A stretch of DNA of 7,760 nt, taken from positions 1-7,760 of the forward strand of contig CAUAAZ010000049.1 in the NCBI GenBank assembly GCA_958427145.1, read 5' to 3'. Below, one piece after another: positions 1 to 6,754 of the stretch; position 1 is the stretch's first letter; each line of letters starts with the position of its first letter. Below the pieces are notes generated by a model that saw only the letters and a program-made list of their open reading frames with translations, made no database searches and had not been told where the DNA came from. The position numbers and the translations under genes were made by a program. The stretch is from an uncultured Collinsella sp. GTDB lineage: Bacteria > Actinomycetota > Coriobacteriia > Coriobacteriales > Coriobacteriaceae.

Positions 1-130
1 ATTAATGGATGGAAACGGATGTTCTATCGGGACACACATTTTGTCCTATAAGCCCCCTTTTTTGCGTTATATACACGTTGTACTTTGGGACCTAGCTCCC
101 CCGTATGCGCTCTTACTGTTTGGCTGTATT

Positions 131-161
131 TTGAGTCCTTCTAGTGTATTTGAGCGATAAT
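131..161 (+). promoter_or_regulatory. Possible promoter for coaE
   Basis: A GATAAT hexamer at 156-161 (5 of 6 to TATAAT) is preceded by TTGAGT at 131-136 (4 of 6 to TTGACA). The 19-nt spacer is longer than the ideal 17. Transcription would begin near 168, leaving a leader of about 20 nt that carries the coaE ribosome binding site. This is the best candidate in the 189-nt upstream region, but the spacing makes it weak, and the upstream gene outside the window could also be the source of the transcript. Confidence 0.3.
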
Positions 162-177
162 TACTCGCATTGGCGTT

Positions 178-185
178 AGGGAGGG
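178..185 (+). promoter_or_regulatory. Ribosome binding site that sets the coaE start
   Basis: The purine run AGGGAGGG contains GGAGG at 180-184. It lies 5 nt before the ATG at 190 but only 2 nt before the in-frame TTG at 187, so the ATG at 190 is the better start. Confidence 0.75.
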
Positions 186-189
186 CTTG

Positions 190-831
190 ATGTTTACCGT
201 ATTTGTCTTGGGCAATATCGCTTCGGGTAAGTCGACTGCCTGCCGCTATTTCGAATCTCGTGGCGCTATGCTTATCGATCTGGATGAGCTTGCAAAATCG
301 CTGTATGTGCCGGGCTCTGATATCGTCAATGCTCTCGCGGATGAATTCGGTTGGGACATTTTGGATGAGGAAGGCGGCATTCGCCGCAGCATCCTCGCCT
401 CTCGAGCTTTCGCTTCTCCCGATTCGGTCGCACGGCTCAATGGCATTGTGCATCCCGTTCTGATTGAACAGCTTTCGCTTAGGATTCTCGATCCGGTTTG
501 TTGTACGGTTTCATCACCCCGTTACCCCTTTGCGGTGGTTGAGGTTTCTGCTCCGACTGGTTTTGAGGATGCATTTGGCTTGGCTGATGAAATTCTGGTC
601 ATCAGCGCCCCTTTGTCAGTTCGTCGCGAGCGCGCTATTCAACGTGGCATGGAGCCATCTGATTTCGATGCCCGTTCTGCTTGTCAGCCCGATGAGTCTG
701 CGCTGTGCAATCTCGCTACAACGGTGATTGATAATGCCTCAGGCGATAATTCGCTCTTTGAGCAGCTTGACTCATGGCTTTCATGCCATGGGTTTATAGA
801 CACTGCGGATAAGGAGGATGCCGATGCCTAA
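190..831 (+). CDS. coaE: Dephospho-CoA kinase (CoaE), divergent
   Basis: This predicted 213-residue cytosolic P-loop kinase would carry out the last step of coenzyme A synthesis, the ATP-dependent phosphorylation of the 3'-hydroxyl of dephospho-CoA. The sequence shows a Walker A loop GNIASGKST at residues 8-16, the family's D-x-D (IDLDE, Asp30 and Asp32), the LNGIVHP motif at 83-89, the lid-region Arg-rich stretch RRERAIQR at 145-152, and a C-terminal ATTVIDN that matches the family's AD-x-VI-x-N. Length is typical (about 200 residues). The usual PLLFE substrate-site motif is not intact: the equivalent place reads VEVSAPTGFED (117-127). The start is ATG 190 by ribosome-site spacing, with TTG 187 rejected. 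The last codons overlap the start of the lytic transglycosylase gene, so the two are coupled. Placing coaE beside a transglycosylase is a gene order I recall from other Gram-positive bacteria. The alternative is a paralogous P-loop kinase with altered substrate, which I consider unlikely. Confidence 0.86.
   Translation: MFTVFVLGNIASGKSTACRYFESRGAMLIDLDELAKSLYVPGSDIVNALADEFGWDILDEEGGIRRSILASRAFASPDSVARLNGIVHPVLIEQLSLRILDPVCCTVSSPRYPFAVVEVSAPTGFEDAFGLADEILVISAPLSVRRERAIQRGMEPSDFDARSACQPDESALCNLATTVIDNASGDNSLFEQLDSWLSCHGFIDTADKEDADA
811..817 (+). promoter_or_regulatory. Ribosome binding site that sets the transglycosylase start
   Basis: A near-perfect AAGGAGG sits inside the end of coaE. It directly touches the ATG at 818 (no spacer) but lies 6 nt before the ATG at 824, so translation most likely begins at 824. 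Its place inside coaE implies that ribosomes finishing coaE help load the next gene. Confidence 0.8.
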
Positions 832-1405
832 GACACGTTTCTTTACGTGGTATCGCCTTATACCGCTGGCTGCCGTTTTTGCCTTCGGCCTTATCTCATT
901 CGTTTACTCGTATGCTCCTGCCGCTTTCTTTAAGCCGCTGTATCCGATTGACTACGAGGCGTATGTAAAGCAATCCAGTATTTCGCATAATCTGGATCCG
1001 TATCTGGTGTGCGCTGTCATTAAGTCTGAATCGAATTGGGATCCCGAGGCCGAGTCGAATCAGGGTGCTCAGGGATTGATGCAGCTGATGCCCGAGACTG
1101 CCCAGGATATGATCGCCAAGGGCCTTGTCGACGGTGGCGAGTATTCGGCCGATAACCTTAACGATCCGGCTACGAATATCGAGTTTGGCTGTGCGTATCT
1201 CTCGTATCTTCTAGCGTATTTTAACGGGTCGACTGACAGTGCTATTGCCGCCTATAACGCCGGCATGGGCAATGTCGACGGATGGGCGCAGCAGAGTACG
1301 TCGCTTCATAATGCAATCACCTTTCCCGAGACGCAGGCGTATCTGATTCGTGTCAATAATGCCTGGGTTCGCTACAAGACCCTCTATCCCGATCGGTTCG
1401 TATAG
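824..1405 (+). CDS. Membrane-anchored lytic transglycosylase, Slt type (GH23)
   Basis: The 193-residue predicted exported or membrane-tethered enzyme would cleave the MurNAc-GlcNAc bond of peptidoglycan with formation of 1,6-anhydro-MurNAc. A short basic N-terminus is followed by a hydrophobic segment at about residues 10-33, without a clear signal peptidase site or lipobox, so it looks like a signal anchor. The catalytic domain starts near residue 45. It contains VIKSESNWDP with the expected catalytic Glu69, the GAQGLMQLMPET signature at about 81-92, and AIAAYNAGMGNVDGW further on, all hallmarks of the Slt/MltE fold. No LysM or other wall-binding domain is present, so this is a minimal enzyme. 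The start overlaps the coaE stop by 8 nt, which indicates coupled translation, and a longer version starting at 818 is possible but has no ribosome-site spacing. Likely roles are wall remodelling during growth or assembly of envelope structures; the sequence does not decide which. Confidence 0.9.
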   Translation: MPKTRFFTWYRLIPLAAVFAFGLISFVYSYAPAAFFKPLYPIDYEAYVKQSSISHNLDPYLVCAVIKSESNWDPEAESNQGAQGLMQLMPETAQDMIAKGLVDGGEYSADNLNDPATNIEFGCAYLSYLLAYFNGSTDSAIAAYNAGMGNVDGWAQQSTSLHNAITFPETQAYLIRVNNAWVRYKTLYPDRFV

Positions 1406-1425
1406 GACTATGCCTGCCGCCTGCG

Positions 1426-1431
1426 TATACT
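1426..1431 (+). promoter_or_regulatory. Possible -10 element for uvrB
   Basis: TATACT matches 5 of 6 positions of TATAAT and lies in the 51-nt gap before uvrB, giving a predicted leader of roughly 20 nt. No convincing -35 hexamer is found 16-18 nt upstream, and an exact extended -10 TG dinucleotide is absent. The gap also contains no GAAC-N4-GTTC LexA box. uvrB may simply be read from the upstream genes. Confidence 0.28.
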
Positions 1432-1456
1432 GCAGATATATGAGTTAGGAGTATCC

Positions 1457-3697
1457 ATGGCGGAATTTGAAGTAGAACGCGTTGGTGGTGAACTTAAGCG
1501 CTTTGGCGTTGAAGGCTCTGACGTGCCGTTTAAGGTCGTGTCTCCCTATGAGCCTGCCGGTTCCCAGCCTAAGGCCATTGAGTCGCTTGTGCAGGGCGTG
1601 AGGGACGGAGACCGCTATCAGGTTTTGCTGGGCGTGACTGGTTCGGGCAAGACCTTCACGATGGCAAAGACTATTGAGGCCCTGGGAAAGCCGACGCTGG
1701 TCATGGCTCCGAATAAAACGCTCGCCGCTCAGCTTGCGAGCGAGCTCAAAGAGTTCTTTCCCAACAACGCTGTGGTCTACTTCGTCTCGTACTACGACTA
1801 CTATCAGCCCGAGGCGTATGTGCCGCAAAGCGATACATATATCGAGAAAGACTCCTCGATTAACGAAGAGGTTGAGATGCTGCGACATCAGGCGACCGCA
1901 TCGCTGCTCTCTCGACGCGATGTGATCGTTGTCGCATCGGTCTCGTGTATCTATGGCATCGGCTCTCCTGAGGACTATGCGGGTCTGGCTCCAAACGTCG
2001 ACAAGAAGGTGCCGCTCGAGCGCGATGACTTTATCCATGCACTTATCGACATTCAATATGATCGCAATGACTATGACCTGGCACGCGGCACGTTCCGCGT
2101 GCGCGGCGATGTTGTCGACGTGTATCCGCCTTATGCCGAGCATCCGTTGCGGTTTGAGTTCTTTGGCGACGAGGTCGAGCTGATTGCCGAGATCGATGAG
2201 GTCACCGGTGAGATGCTTCGTGAGTACGAGGCCATCCCTGTATGGCCGGCATCGCACTACGTGACCGAGAAGCCGAAGGTCAAGGCGGCTCTGAAATCGA
2301 TCAGCGAAGAGTGCGAGAAGCGCGTGGCGGAGCTCAAGGCGACCGACAAGTTGCTCGAGGCGCAGCGTCTGCAGCAGCGCACCGATTATGATCTTGAGAT
2401 GCTCGAGACGATGGGCTTTTGCAACGGCATCGAGAACTACTCGCGTCATCTGGACGGTCGCAAGCCGGGTGAGCCGCCGTTTACCCTAATCGATTACTTT
2501 CCCAAGGATATGCTCTGCATCATCGATGAGAGCCATGTGACGGTGCCGCAGATTCGCGGCATGCACGAAGGTGACCGCTCGCGTAAGGTGACGCTGGTGG
2601 AACACGGTTTTCGCCTGCCCTCGGCGCTCGATAACCGCCCGCTTCGTTTCGATGAGTTTGAGGCAAGGATACCCCAGTTTATCTATGTTTCGGCCACGCC
2701 GGGCGACTACGAGCTGCGGGTGAGCCAAAACGATGTGGAGCAGATTATTCGTCCGACTGGCCTGCTCGACCCCAAGATTGACGTGCGTCCAGTTCGCGGC
2801 CAGATTGACGATCTTGAGGACGAGATTCGCGAGCGCGTTGCCCGCAAGGAGCGCGTGCTGGTGACCACGTTGACCAAGCGCATGGCCGAGGACCTGACCG
2901 ACCATCTGCTCGACGCAGGCATTAAGGTCAATTACATGCACTCTGATACGGCGACAATGGACCGTGTCGAGATCCTGCGAACGCTGCGCGAGGGCAAGAT
3001 CGATGTTCTCGTTGGCATCAACCTGCTTCGCGAGGGCTTGGATCTCCCCGAGGTCTCACTGGTGGCAATTCTCGATGCCGATAAGGAAGGCTTCTTGCGC
3101 AACCGCCGTTCGCTGATTCAGACGATTGGCCGTGCGGCCCGTAACGCCGATGGTGAAGTCATCATGTATGCAGACGTTGTGACCGATTCGATGAAAGAGG
3201 CCATCGAGGAGACGCAGCGCCGTCGCGAGATTCAGATGGCATATAACGAAGAACATGGCATTGTGCCCAAGACAGTGCGCAAGGCCATCAACGACATCTC
3301 AAGTTTTATTGCCGAGGCCGAAAAAACTGTGGGCTCCAAGGGACGCTCGAAGGGCGACTCTCTTGGCCATGGCGCATTCTATACGCCCGATGAGTCGGGC
3401 GAGGGCGGTGTGCCGGAAACGGTGGCGCCCGAGCAGACACTTGCGGAGCAGTTGGAAGAACTGCCGCATGACGAGCTTGTGCGGATCGTCGAAACCATGG
3501 AAGAGGATATGCGTAACGCTTCTGCCGCTATGGACTTTGAGGAGGCGGCGCGCCTGCGCGATGCCGTCGTTCAGATTCGGGCGATGCTCGAGGGTGCGTC
3601 TGAGGACGAGACGATCGAGCGCTTACGCTCGCAGGCCCGCAAGGGTTCCACGTTCGCATCGGGCAGAAAACGCCAGGGTGCACGGTTTAAGAAATAG
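1457..3697 (+). CDS. uvrB: Excinuclease ABC subunit UvrB
   Basis: This 746-residue protein is the damage-verifying helicase-like subunit of nucleotide excision repair. It is loaded by UvrA at lesions, opens the strands with its beta-hairpin and recruits UvrC for incision. Visible features in order are Walker A GVTGSGKT at 59-66, the tyrosine-rich beta-hairpin YYDYYQPEAYVPQSDTY at 112-128, motif II DESH at 357-360, a YVSATPGDYE motif, the motif V region INLLREGLDLPEV, motif VI QTIGRAAR at 555-562, and a C-terminal UVR domain (about 670-705) that contacts UvrC. ATG 1457 is chosen because AGGAG at 1447-1451 lies 5 nt upstream. This gives about 20 extra N-terminal residues compared with E. coli UvrB; an internal GTG at 1523 would give the shorter form but has a weaker site. 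The protein is longer than the usual 660-690 residues, partly from a Gly/Ser/acidic linker before the UVR domain and a basic tail (RKRQGARFKK end) after it. No LexA box precedes it. All catalytic motifs are intact. Confidence 0.98.
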   Translation: MAEFEVERVGGELKRFGVEGSDVPFKVVSPYEPAGSQPKAIESLVQGVRDGDRYQVLLGVTGSGKTFTMAKTIEALGKPTLVMAPNKTLAAQLASELKEFFPNNAVVYFVSYYDYYQPEAYVPQSDTYIEKDSSINEEVEMLRHQATASLLSRRDVIVVASVSCIYGIGSPEDYAGLAPNVDKKVPLERDDFIHALIDIQYDRNDYDLARGTFRVRGDVVDVYPPYAEHPLRFEFFGDEVELIAEIDEVTGEMLREYEAIPVWPASHYVTEKPKVKAALKSISEECEKRVAELKATDKLLEAQRLQQRTDYDLEMLETMGFCNGIENYSRHLDGRKPGEPPFTLIDYFPKDMLCIIDESHVTVPQIRGMHEGDRSRKVTLVEHGFRLPSALDNRPLRFDEFEARIPQFIYVSATPGDYELRVSQNDVEQIIRPTGLLDPKIDVRPVRGQIDDLEDEIRERVARKERVLVTTLTKRMAEDLTDHLLDAGIKVNYMHSDTATMDRVEILRTLREGKIDVLVGINLLREGLDLPEVSLVAILDADKEGFLRNRRSLIQTIGRAARNADGEVIMYADVVTDSMKEAIEETQRRREIQMAYNEEHGIVPKTVRKAINDISSFIAEAEKTVGSKGRSKGDSLGHGAFYTPDESGEGGVPETVAPEQTLAEQLEELPHDELVRIVETMEEDMRNASAAMDFEEAARLRDAVVQIRAMLEGASEDETIERLRSQARKGSTFASGRKRQGARFKK

Positions 3698-3700
3698 CGA

Positions 3701-3743
3701 ACAGGCCCCGAGTTCCCTGTGGAGCTCGGGGCCTGTGTCTTTT
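3701..3743 (+). terminator. Intrinsic terminator of uvrB, between convergent genes
   Basis: The arms at 3701-3716 and 3721-3736 pair over 16 bp with one G-T wobble (3713 with 3724) around the 4-nt loop CTGT. A short T-rich tract TCTTTT follows at 3738-3743. It lies 4 nt after the uvrB stop codon. Read on the other strand, the same hairpin is preceded by A residues and followed by a weak T stretch, so it may also catch transcripts leaving the minus-strand genes; that second role is an inference. Confidence 0.88.
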
Positions 3744-3762
3744 GCGCGCTGGAATTCGTGCG

Positions 3763-5403
3763 TTAGAGGTCCGCGATCAGGGCTTCGGCACAACGGATGC
3801 CGTCGGTGGCCGCGCTCATGATGCCGCCGGCATATCCAGCTCCCTCACCACAAGGGTAGAGGCCCGGGGTCGACACGGCATGGCACGTTCGGTCTCGGGT
3901 GACAGTGACCGGTGAGCTCGAACGAGTCTCCACGCCGGTAAGAACGGCATCGGGACGGTCGTAGCCTCGTAGCTTTTTTCCGAGTAGGGGAAGTCCCAGG
4001 CGGAGCGACTCGACGATATGCTGCGGCAGGGCTTCGTCAATTGTCGTCCAGGTCACACCGAGCGGATAGGTGGGCTTTACCTTTCCGGGCGCCTTGCTGG
4101 CGCGTCCTGCGAGGAAATCTCCGACGAGTTGTGCCGGTGCGTTCCAGTTGGAACCGCCCAGGCGATAGGCGGCCGCCTCGCAGGCGCGCTGGAGCTCGAT
4201 GCCGGCGAGCGGGTCATCGTTGGGAAGGTCCTCAGGCGTGACGTTAACGAGCAGGGCGGCGTTTGCGTTGCGTCCGTCGCGGGCATTGAGGCTGGCGCCG
4301 TTGACGCACAGGTGGCCCTGCTCGGAAGAGGCGGCGACAACCTGCCCGCCGGGGCACATGCAAAACGAGAACACGCTGCGGCCGTTGGGAAGATGGGCGA
4401 CGAGCTTGTAGGGGGCTGCTCCGAGGGCAGGATGTCCCGCCAAGGCTCCATATTGGGCTCGGTCGATGTCGCGCTGCGGATGCTCGATGCGAACGCCCAT
4501 GGCAAAGGTCTTTTGTGCGAGGGCCACGTTGTGGTCCTTAAGGAGCTCAAAAATATCGCGAGCAGAATGCCCGCAGGCGAGGATGAGGTGCTTTGTCTCG
4601 ATTGGCTCGTAAGCGGCGTCTTGGGACGATTGGACATCAATACCGGTGATGGCGCCAGACGCGTCGATGCGAATGTCGACGAGCTTTGTTCGATAACGGA
4701 CGATACCTCCGAGCTGCTCGATGCGCTGGGATATAGCGGTGACAACCGTGGGAAGGATGTCGGAGCCAATGTGCGGCTTGGCATCCCACAGAATATCGCG
4801 GGGCGCACCCGCCTCGACGAAGGTTTCGAGGATAAGGCGATGGGCGGGATTTTTTGTTCCCGTATTGAGCTTGCCGTCCGAGAAGGTCCCCGCGCCGCCC
4901 AGACCAAACTGGATATTACTCTCGGGGTCGAGGATGCGCTCCTTTAGAAAGAGGTCGATCGCATGCGAGCGGCGAAATGCCGGGTCGCCGCGCTCGATGA
5001 GCAAGGGCTTAAGACCTGCTTTGGTGAGCGTTAGCGCGGCGAAAAGGCCAGCGCATCCGGCGCCGACAACGACAGGGCGTTCTTGAGGTGCGTCGGAGAC
5101 GGGGGTGGGGAATGAAGACCCATCGTCTTTTATCGCGCGTACGCGCGAGCGGTCACGCTCGGAAACGCTGTCGACCGCTTCTCGCTCGAGGTGGGGACTG
5201 GTCAGCTCAACACGAAAGCTCAGGATAAAATGGACGTCTCGTTTTTTGCGAGCGTCGATTGACTTGCGGTGGAGCTCGATGGACTTGATCTCGGAGTCTT
5301 TGCAACGTAGGACGCGCTTGGCGACTCGCTTGCCAACAATGAGGCAGGCATTTTCATCGCCGGCTTCATCGAGCGACGCGTTGACTTGGGTGATTTCGAT
5401 CAT
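3763..5403 (-). CDS. FAD-dependent dehydrogenase, COG2509 type
   Basis: The 546-residue predicted cytosolic flavoprotein matches the uncharacterised NAD(P)/FAD-dependent oxidoreductase family often labelled COG2509; its substrate is unknown. An N-terminal domain of about 100 residues carries the family's telltale RKSIDARKKRDVHFI stretch at about 46-60. The FAD Rossmann motif VVVGAGCAGL follows at 111-120, with the ribose-binding acidic residue in LLIERGD (Glu137). A mid-protein FGLGGAGTFSDGKLNTGTKN segment is typical of the family, and the C-terminal CGEGAGYAGGIMSAATDG is the second FAD-contact motif. The ATG at 5403 is chosen because AAGGAG lies 6 nt upstream and the family's N-terminus begins there. 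The open frame continues upstream to 6018 across another gene and a predicted terminator, and that extension is not real. It is the last gene of the minus-strand block, separated from the preceding flavoprotein gene by a 79-nt leader with a hairpin, and may have its own promoter. Confidence 0.9.
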   Translation of the reverse strand: MIEITQVNASLDEAGDENACLIVGKRVAKRVLRCKDSEIKSIELHRKSIDARKKRDVHFILSFRVELTSPHLEREAVDSVSERDRSRVRAIKDDGSSFPTPVSDAPQERPVVVGAGCAGLFAALTLTKAGLKPLLIERGDPAFRRSHAIDLFLKERILDPESNIQFGLGGAGTFSDGKLNTGTKNPAHRLILETFVEAGAPRDILWDAKPHIGSDILPTVVTAISQRIEQLGGIVRYRTKLVDIRIDASGAITGIDVQSSQDAAYEPIETKHLILACGHSARDIFELLKDHNVALAQKTFAMGVRIEHPQRDIDRAQYGALAGHPALGAAPYKLVAHLPNGRSVFSFCMCPGGQVVAASSEQGHLCVNGASLNARDGRNANAALLVNVTPEDLPNDDPLAGIELQRACEAAAYRLGGSNWNAPAQLVGDFLAGRASKAPGKVKPTYPLGVTWTTIDEALPQHIVESLRLGLPLLGKKLRGYDRPDAVLTGVETRSSSPVTVTRDRTCHAVSTPGLYPCGEGAGYAGGIMSAATDGIRCAEALIADL

Positions 5404-5409
5404 CGAGGT

Positions 5410-5415
5410 CTCCTT
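5410..5415 (-). promoter_or_regulatory. Ribosome binding site that sets the COG2509 gene start
   Basis: Read on the minus strand, AAGGAG stands 6 nt before the ATG at 5403. It sits only a few nucleotides downstream of the T-rich tract of the hairpin, so hairpin and ribosome site form one compact unit. Confidence 0.8.
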
Positions 5416-5421
5416 AGAGGC

Positions 5422-5453
5422 AAGAAAGAGGCCGTCCGGTATCCCAGACGGCC
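5422..5453 (-). terminator. Terminator-like hairpin between the two flavoprotein genes
   Basis: On the minus strand the arms at 5453-5444 and 5439-5430 form a 10-bp GC-rich stem with one T-G wobble and a GATA tetraloop. The T-rich tract TCTTTCTT follows directly. It lies 29 nt after the stop codon of the HI0933-type gene and would end that transcript. Because the next gene's ribosome site follows at once and a TATAAT box precedes the hairpin, it may instead act as a leader attenuator for the COG2509 gene. Confidence 0.8.
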
Positions 5454-5466
5454 CGAATGCGTTTTG

Positions 5467-5472
5467 ATTATA
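5467..5472 (-). promoter_or_regulatory. Possible -10 box for the COG2509 gene
   Basis: A perfect TATAAT on the minus strand lies 13 nt upstream of the hairpin and 63 nt upstream of the COG2509 start codon. Transcription would begin around 5460, so the hairpin would form almost at the 5' end of the RNA. No good -35 hexamer is seen at the expected distance, which would fall in the last codons of the upstream gene. Confidence 0.35.
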
Positions 5473-5482
5473 GACTGCGCGG

Positions 5483-6754
5483 CTACAGGCTGCTTGCAGC
5501 GCGAATGCCCGAGAGCCATGCCCACGCAAGGTTAAAGCCTCCGCAATCGGCGTCGATGTCGAGCGCTTCGCCGCAGACGTAAAGCGGGGTGTCGACAACG
5601 CTGCGCGCGCGTAGACTGGGTGTTGAGATGCTCTCGACAGATACGCCACCACGCGTGACCTGCGCCGAGCGCTCCTCGGCGGTTCCTTCGACGAGCAACT
5701 TAAAATGCTTGAGGATCGAGACCAGGTGGATGATATCGTTGGAGCCTGGATGGCACTGCTCGAACGCTGTACAGACGACGCGGGAGAGTTGCGGGGCGAG
5801 CATGCCGTCGAGCCAACGGGGATCGCGGGGCGAAAAGCCGCCGAGCAGCTTAACGCGCCGGTTGAGCATATCGAGTAGCTCGTCTTTAGAGAGGTCGGGG
5901 AAAACGTCGAGCAGGATCGTATCGCCGCGCTGGATACGACGGGAGAGGTTGAAGACAGCGACGCCCGAGATGCCGAAGGTTCGAAACAGTACTTCACCGT
6001 CTTCGTGCCAGAGCTCACTACGGTTACGGGTGAGCGTCAAGCGGGCGCGGACGCGCAGACCATCCAACGTCTTGAGTGCTGCCCGATCGCCAACGACCGT
6101 TGCCGATACGGGGCAGAGGATGGGGCGCAGCGAAGTGAGGGGGAGGCTAAACGTATCGGCGATACCGGTGGGGTTGCCGCCCGTGGCGATAATTACGGCA
6201 TGTGCCTGCAGGGCCTCGTTCTTGCGAGGGACATCGGCGAGCGCTTTCCGAAGCGAGCGGAGCTCCGATTTTCGGTCGTCGTGCTTTTTTGCCTTGAGCG
6301 CCCGCGCTGGACGGTCTATTTGGAGTGCCCAGCCTTCGGAAACTTTGTGCGCCGAGGCAACGTTGGCTCCGCAGATTAAGGTGATACCTAGGCGGTTGCA
6401 AACGTTGAGAAGCGCGTCGCGCACCGATTCGGCGCGAAGGGAGCGCGGGTACAGCCGGCCTTCCTCGGAGGTTGTCATGATGCCCAGCGAGGAGAAGAAA
6501 CCCATAAGCTCTTGTTCGGGCCGGGGGCCCATAACGGATTCAACGAATGCGGGGTGGTTGTACCGCTGTGGATCAATCGATTCGTTGGAGAGGTTGCAGC
6601 GGCCGTTGCCGGTCGCAAGGAGCTTAAGGCCGCAGGCGACATCGCGCTCAACGATGCAGACGCTTTTGCCAGCGCGTGCGGCCGTAATGGCGGCGGCGAG
6701 GCCTGAAGCCCCGCCGCCGATTACCAGGACGTCATAGAAGGCGCTCGTGTTCAC
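5483..6754 (-). CDS. HI0933/YhiN/BaiN-type FAD flavoprotein
   Basis: The 423-residue predicted cytosolic flavoprotein belongs to the HI0933-like group, annotated variously as aminoacetone oxidase family or BaiN. Its reaction here is not known, and a role in bile-acid reduction like that proposed for clostridial BaiN should not be assumed. The FAD dinucleotide motif VIGGGASGL is at residues 11-19, the ribose-contact Glu is in CIVERD (Glu36), and the family signature KLLATGNGRCNLSN lies at 44-57. An internal VIIATGG is at 187-193, and the C-terminal pair VTRGGV and CGEALD...CGGFNLAWAW (394-413) completes the family pattern. A Lys/Arg-rich insertion at about 149-184 is unusual. Translation starts at GTG 6754, which immediately follows the mrp stop codon with no gap. 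GAGG inside the end of mrp provides a ribosome site 5 nt before the final TAA-GTG junction, so the two genes are coupled. A hairpin terminator lies just downstream. Confidence 0.92.
   Translation of the reverse strand: MNTSAFYDVLVIGGGASGLAAAITAARAGKSVCIVERDVACGLKLLATGNGRCNLSNESIDPQRYNHPAFVESVMGPRPEQELMGFFSSLGIMTTSEEGRLYPRSLRAESVRDALLNVCNRLGITLICGANVASAHKVSEGWALQIDRPARALKAKKHDDRKSELRSLRKALADVPRKNEALQAHAVIIATGGNPTGIADTFSLPLTSLRPILCPVSATVVGDRAALKTLDGLRVRARLTLTRNRSELWHEDGEVLFRTFGISGVAVFNLSRRIQRGDTILLDVFPDLSKDELLDMLNRRVKLLGGFSPRDPRWLDGMLAPQLSRVVCTAFEQCHPGSNDIIHLVSILKHFKLLVEGTAEERSAQVTRGGVSVESISTPSLRARSVVDTPLYVCGEALDIDADCGGFNLAWAWLSGIRAASSL

Noticed and set aside
1..51. A possible C-terminal coding remnant ending with TAA at 49-51
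   Set aside because: Sixteen codons with no recognisable protein similarity, and another frame is open through the same stretch.
30..63. A possible terminator of an upstream gene (GGACA/TGTCC stem followed by C5T6)
   Set aside because: The stem is only 5 bp and is separated from the T run by about 12 nt including the C run, so it does not fit an intrinsic terminator.
187..189. TTG start for coaE
   Set aside because: Only 2 nt from the ribosome site core, while ATG at 190 has normal spacing.
1445..2449. A 334-codon open frame antisense to uvrB
   Set aside because: It is a codon-bias shadow of uvrB, Leu/Arg/His-rich with no recognisable domain, and uvrB motifs on the other strand are unambiguous.
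4018..4947. A 309-codon plus-strand open frame opposite the COG2509-type gene
   Set aside because: No recognisable motif and no ribosome site; explained by codon bias of the opposite gene.
5404..6018. A 205-residue N-terminal extension of the COG2509-type protein in the same open frame
   Set aside because: It would run across the terminator-like hairpin and the end of the HI0933-type gene in another frame, its composition is Ser/Arg-rich shadow sequence, and the ATG at 5403 has a good ribosome site and the family's expected N-terminus.
5589..6737. A 382-codon plus-strand open frame opposite the HI0933-type gene
   Set aside because: Ser/Arg-rich shadow reading with no domain; the opposite strand encodes a clear FAD protein.
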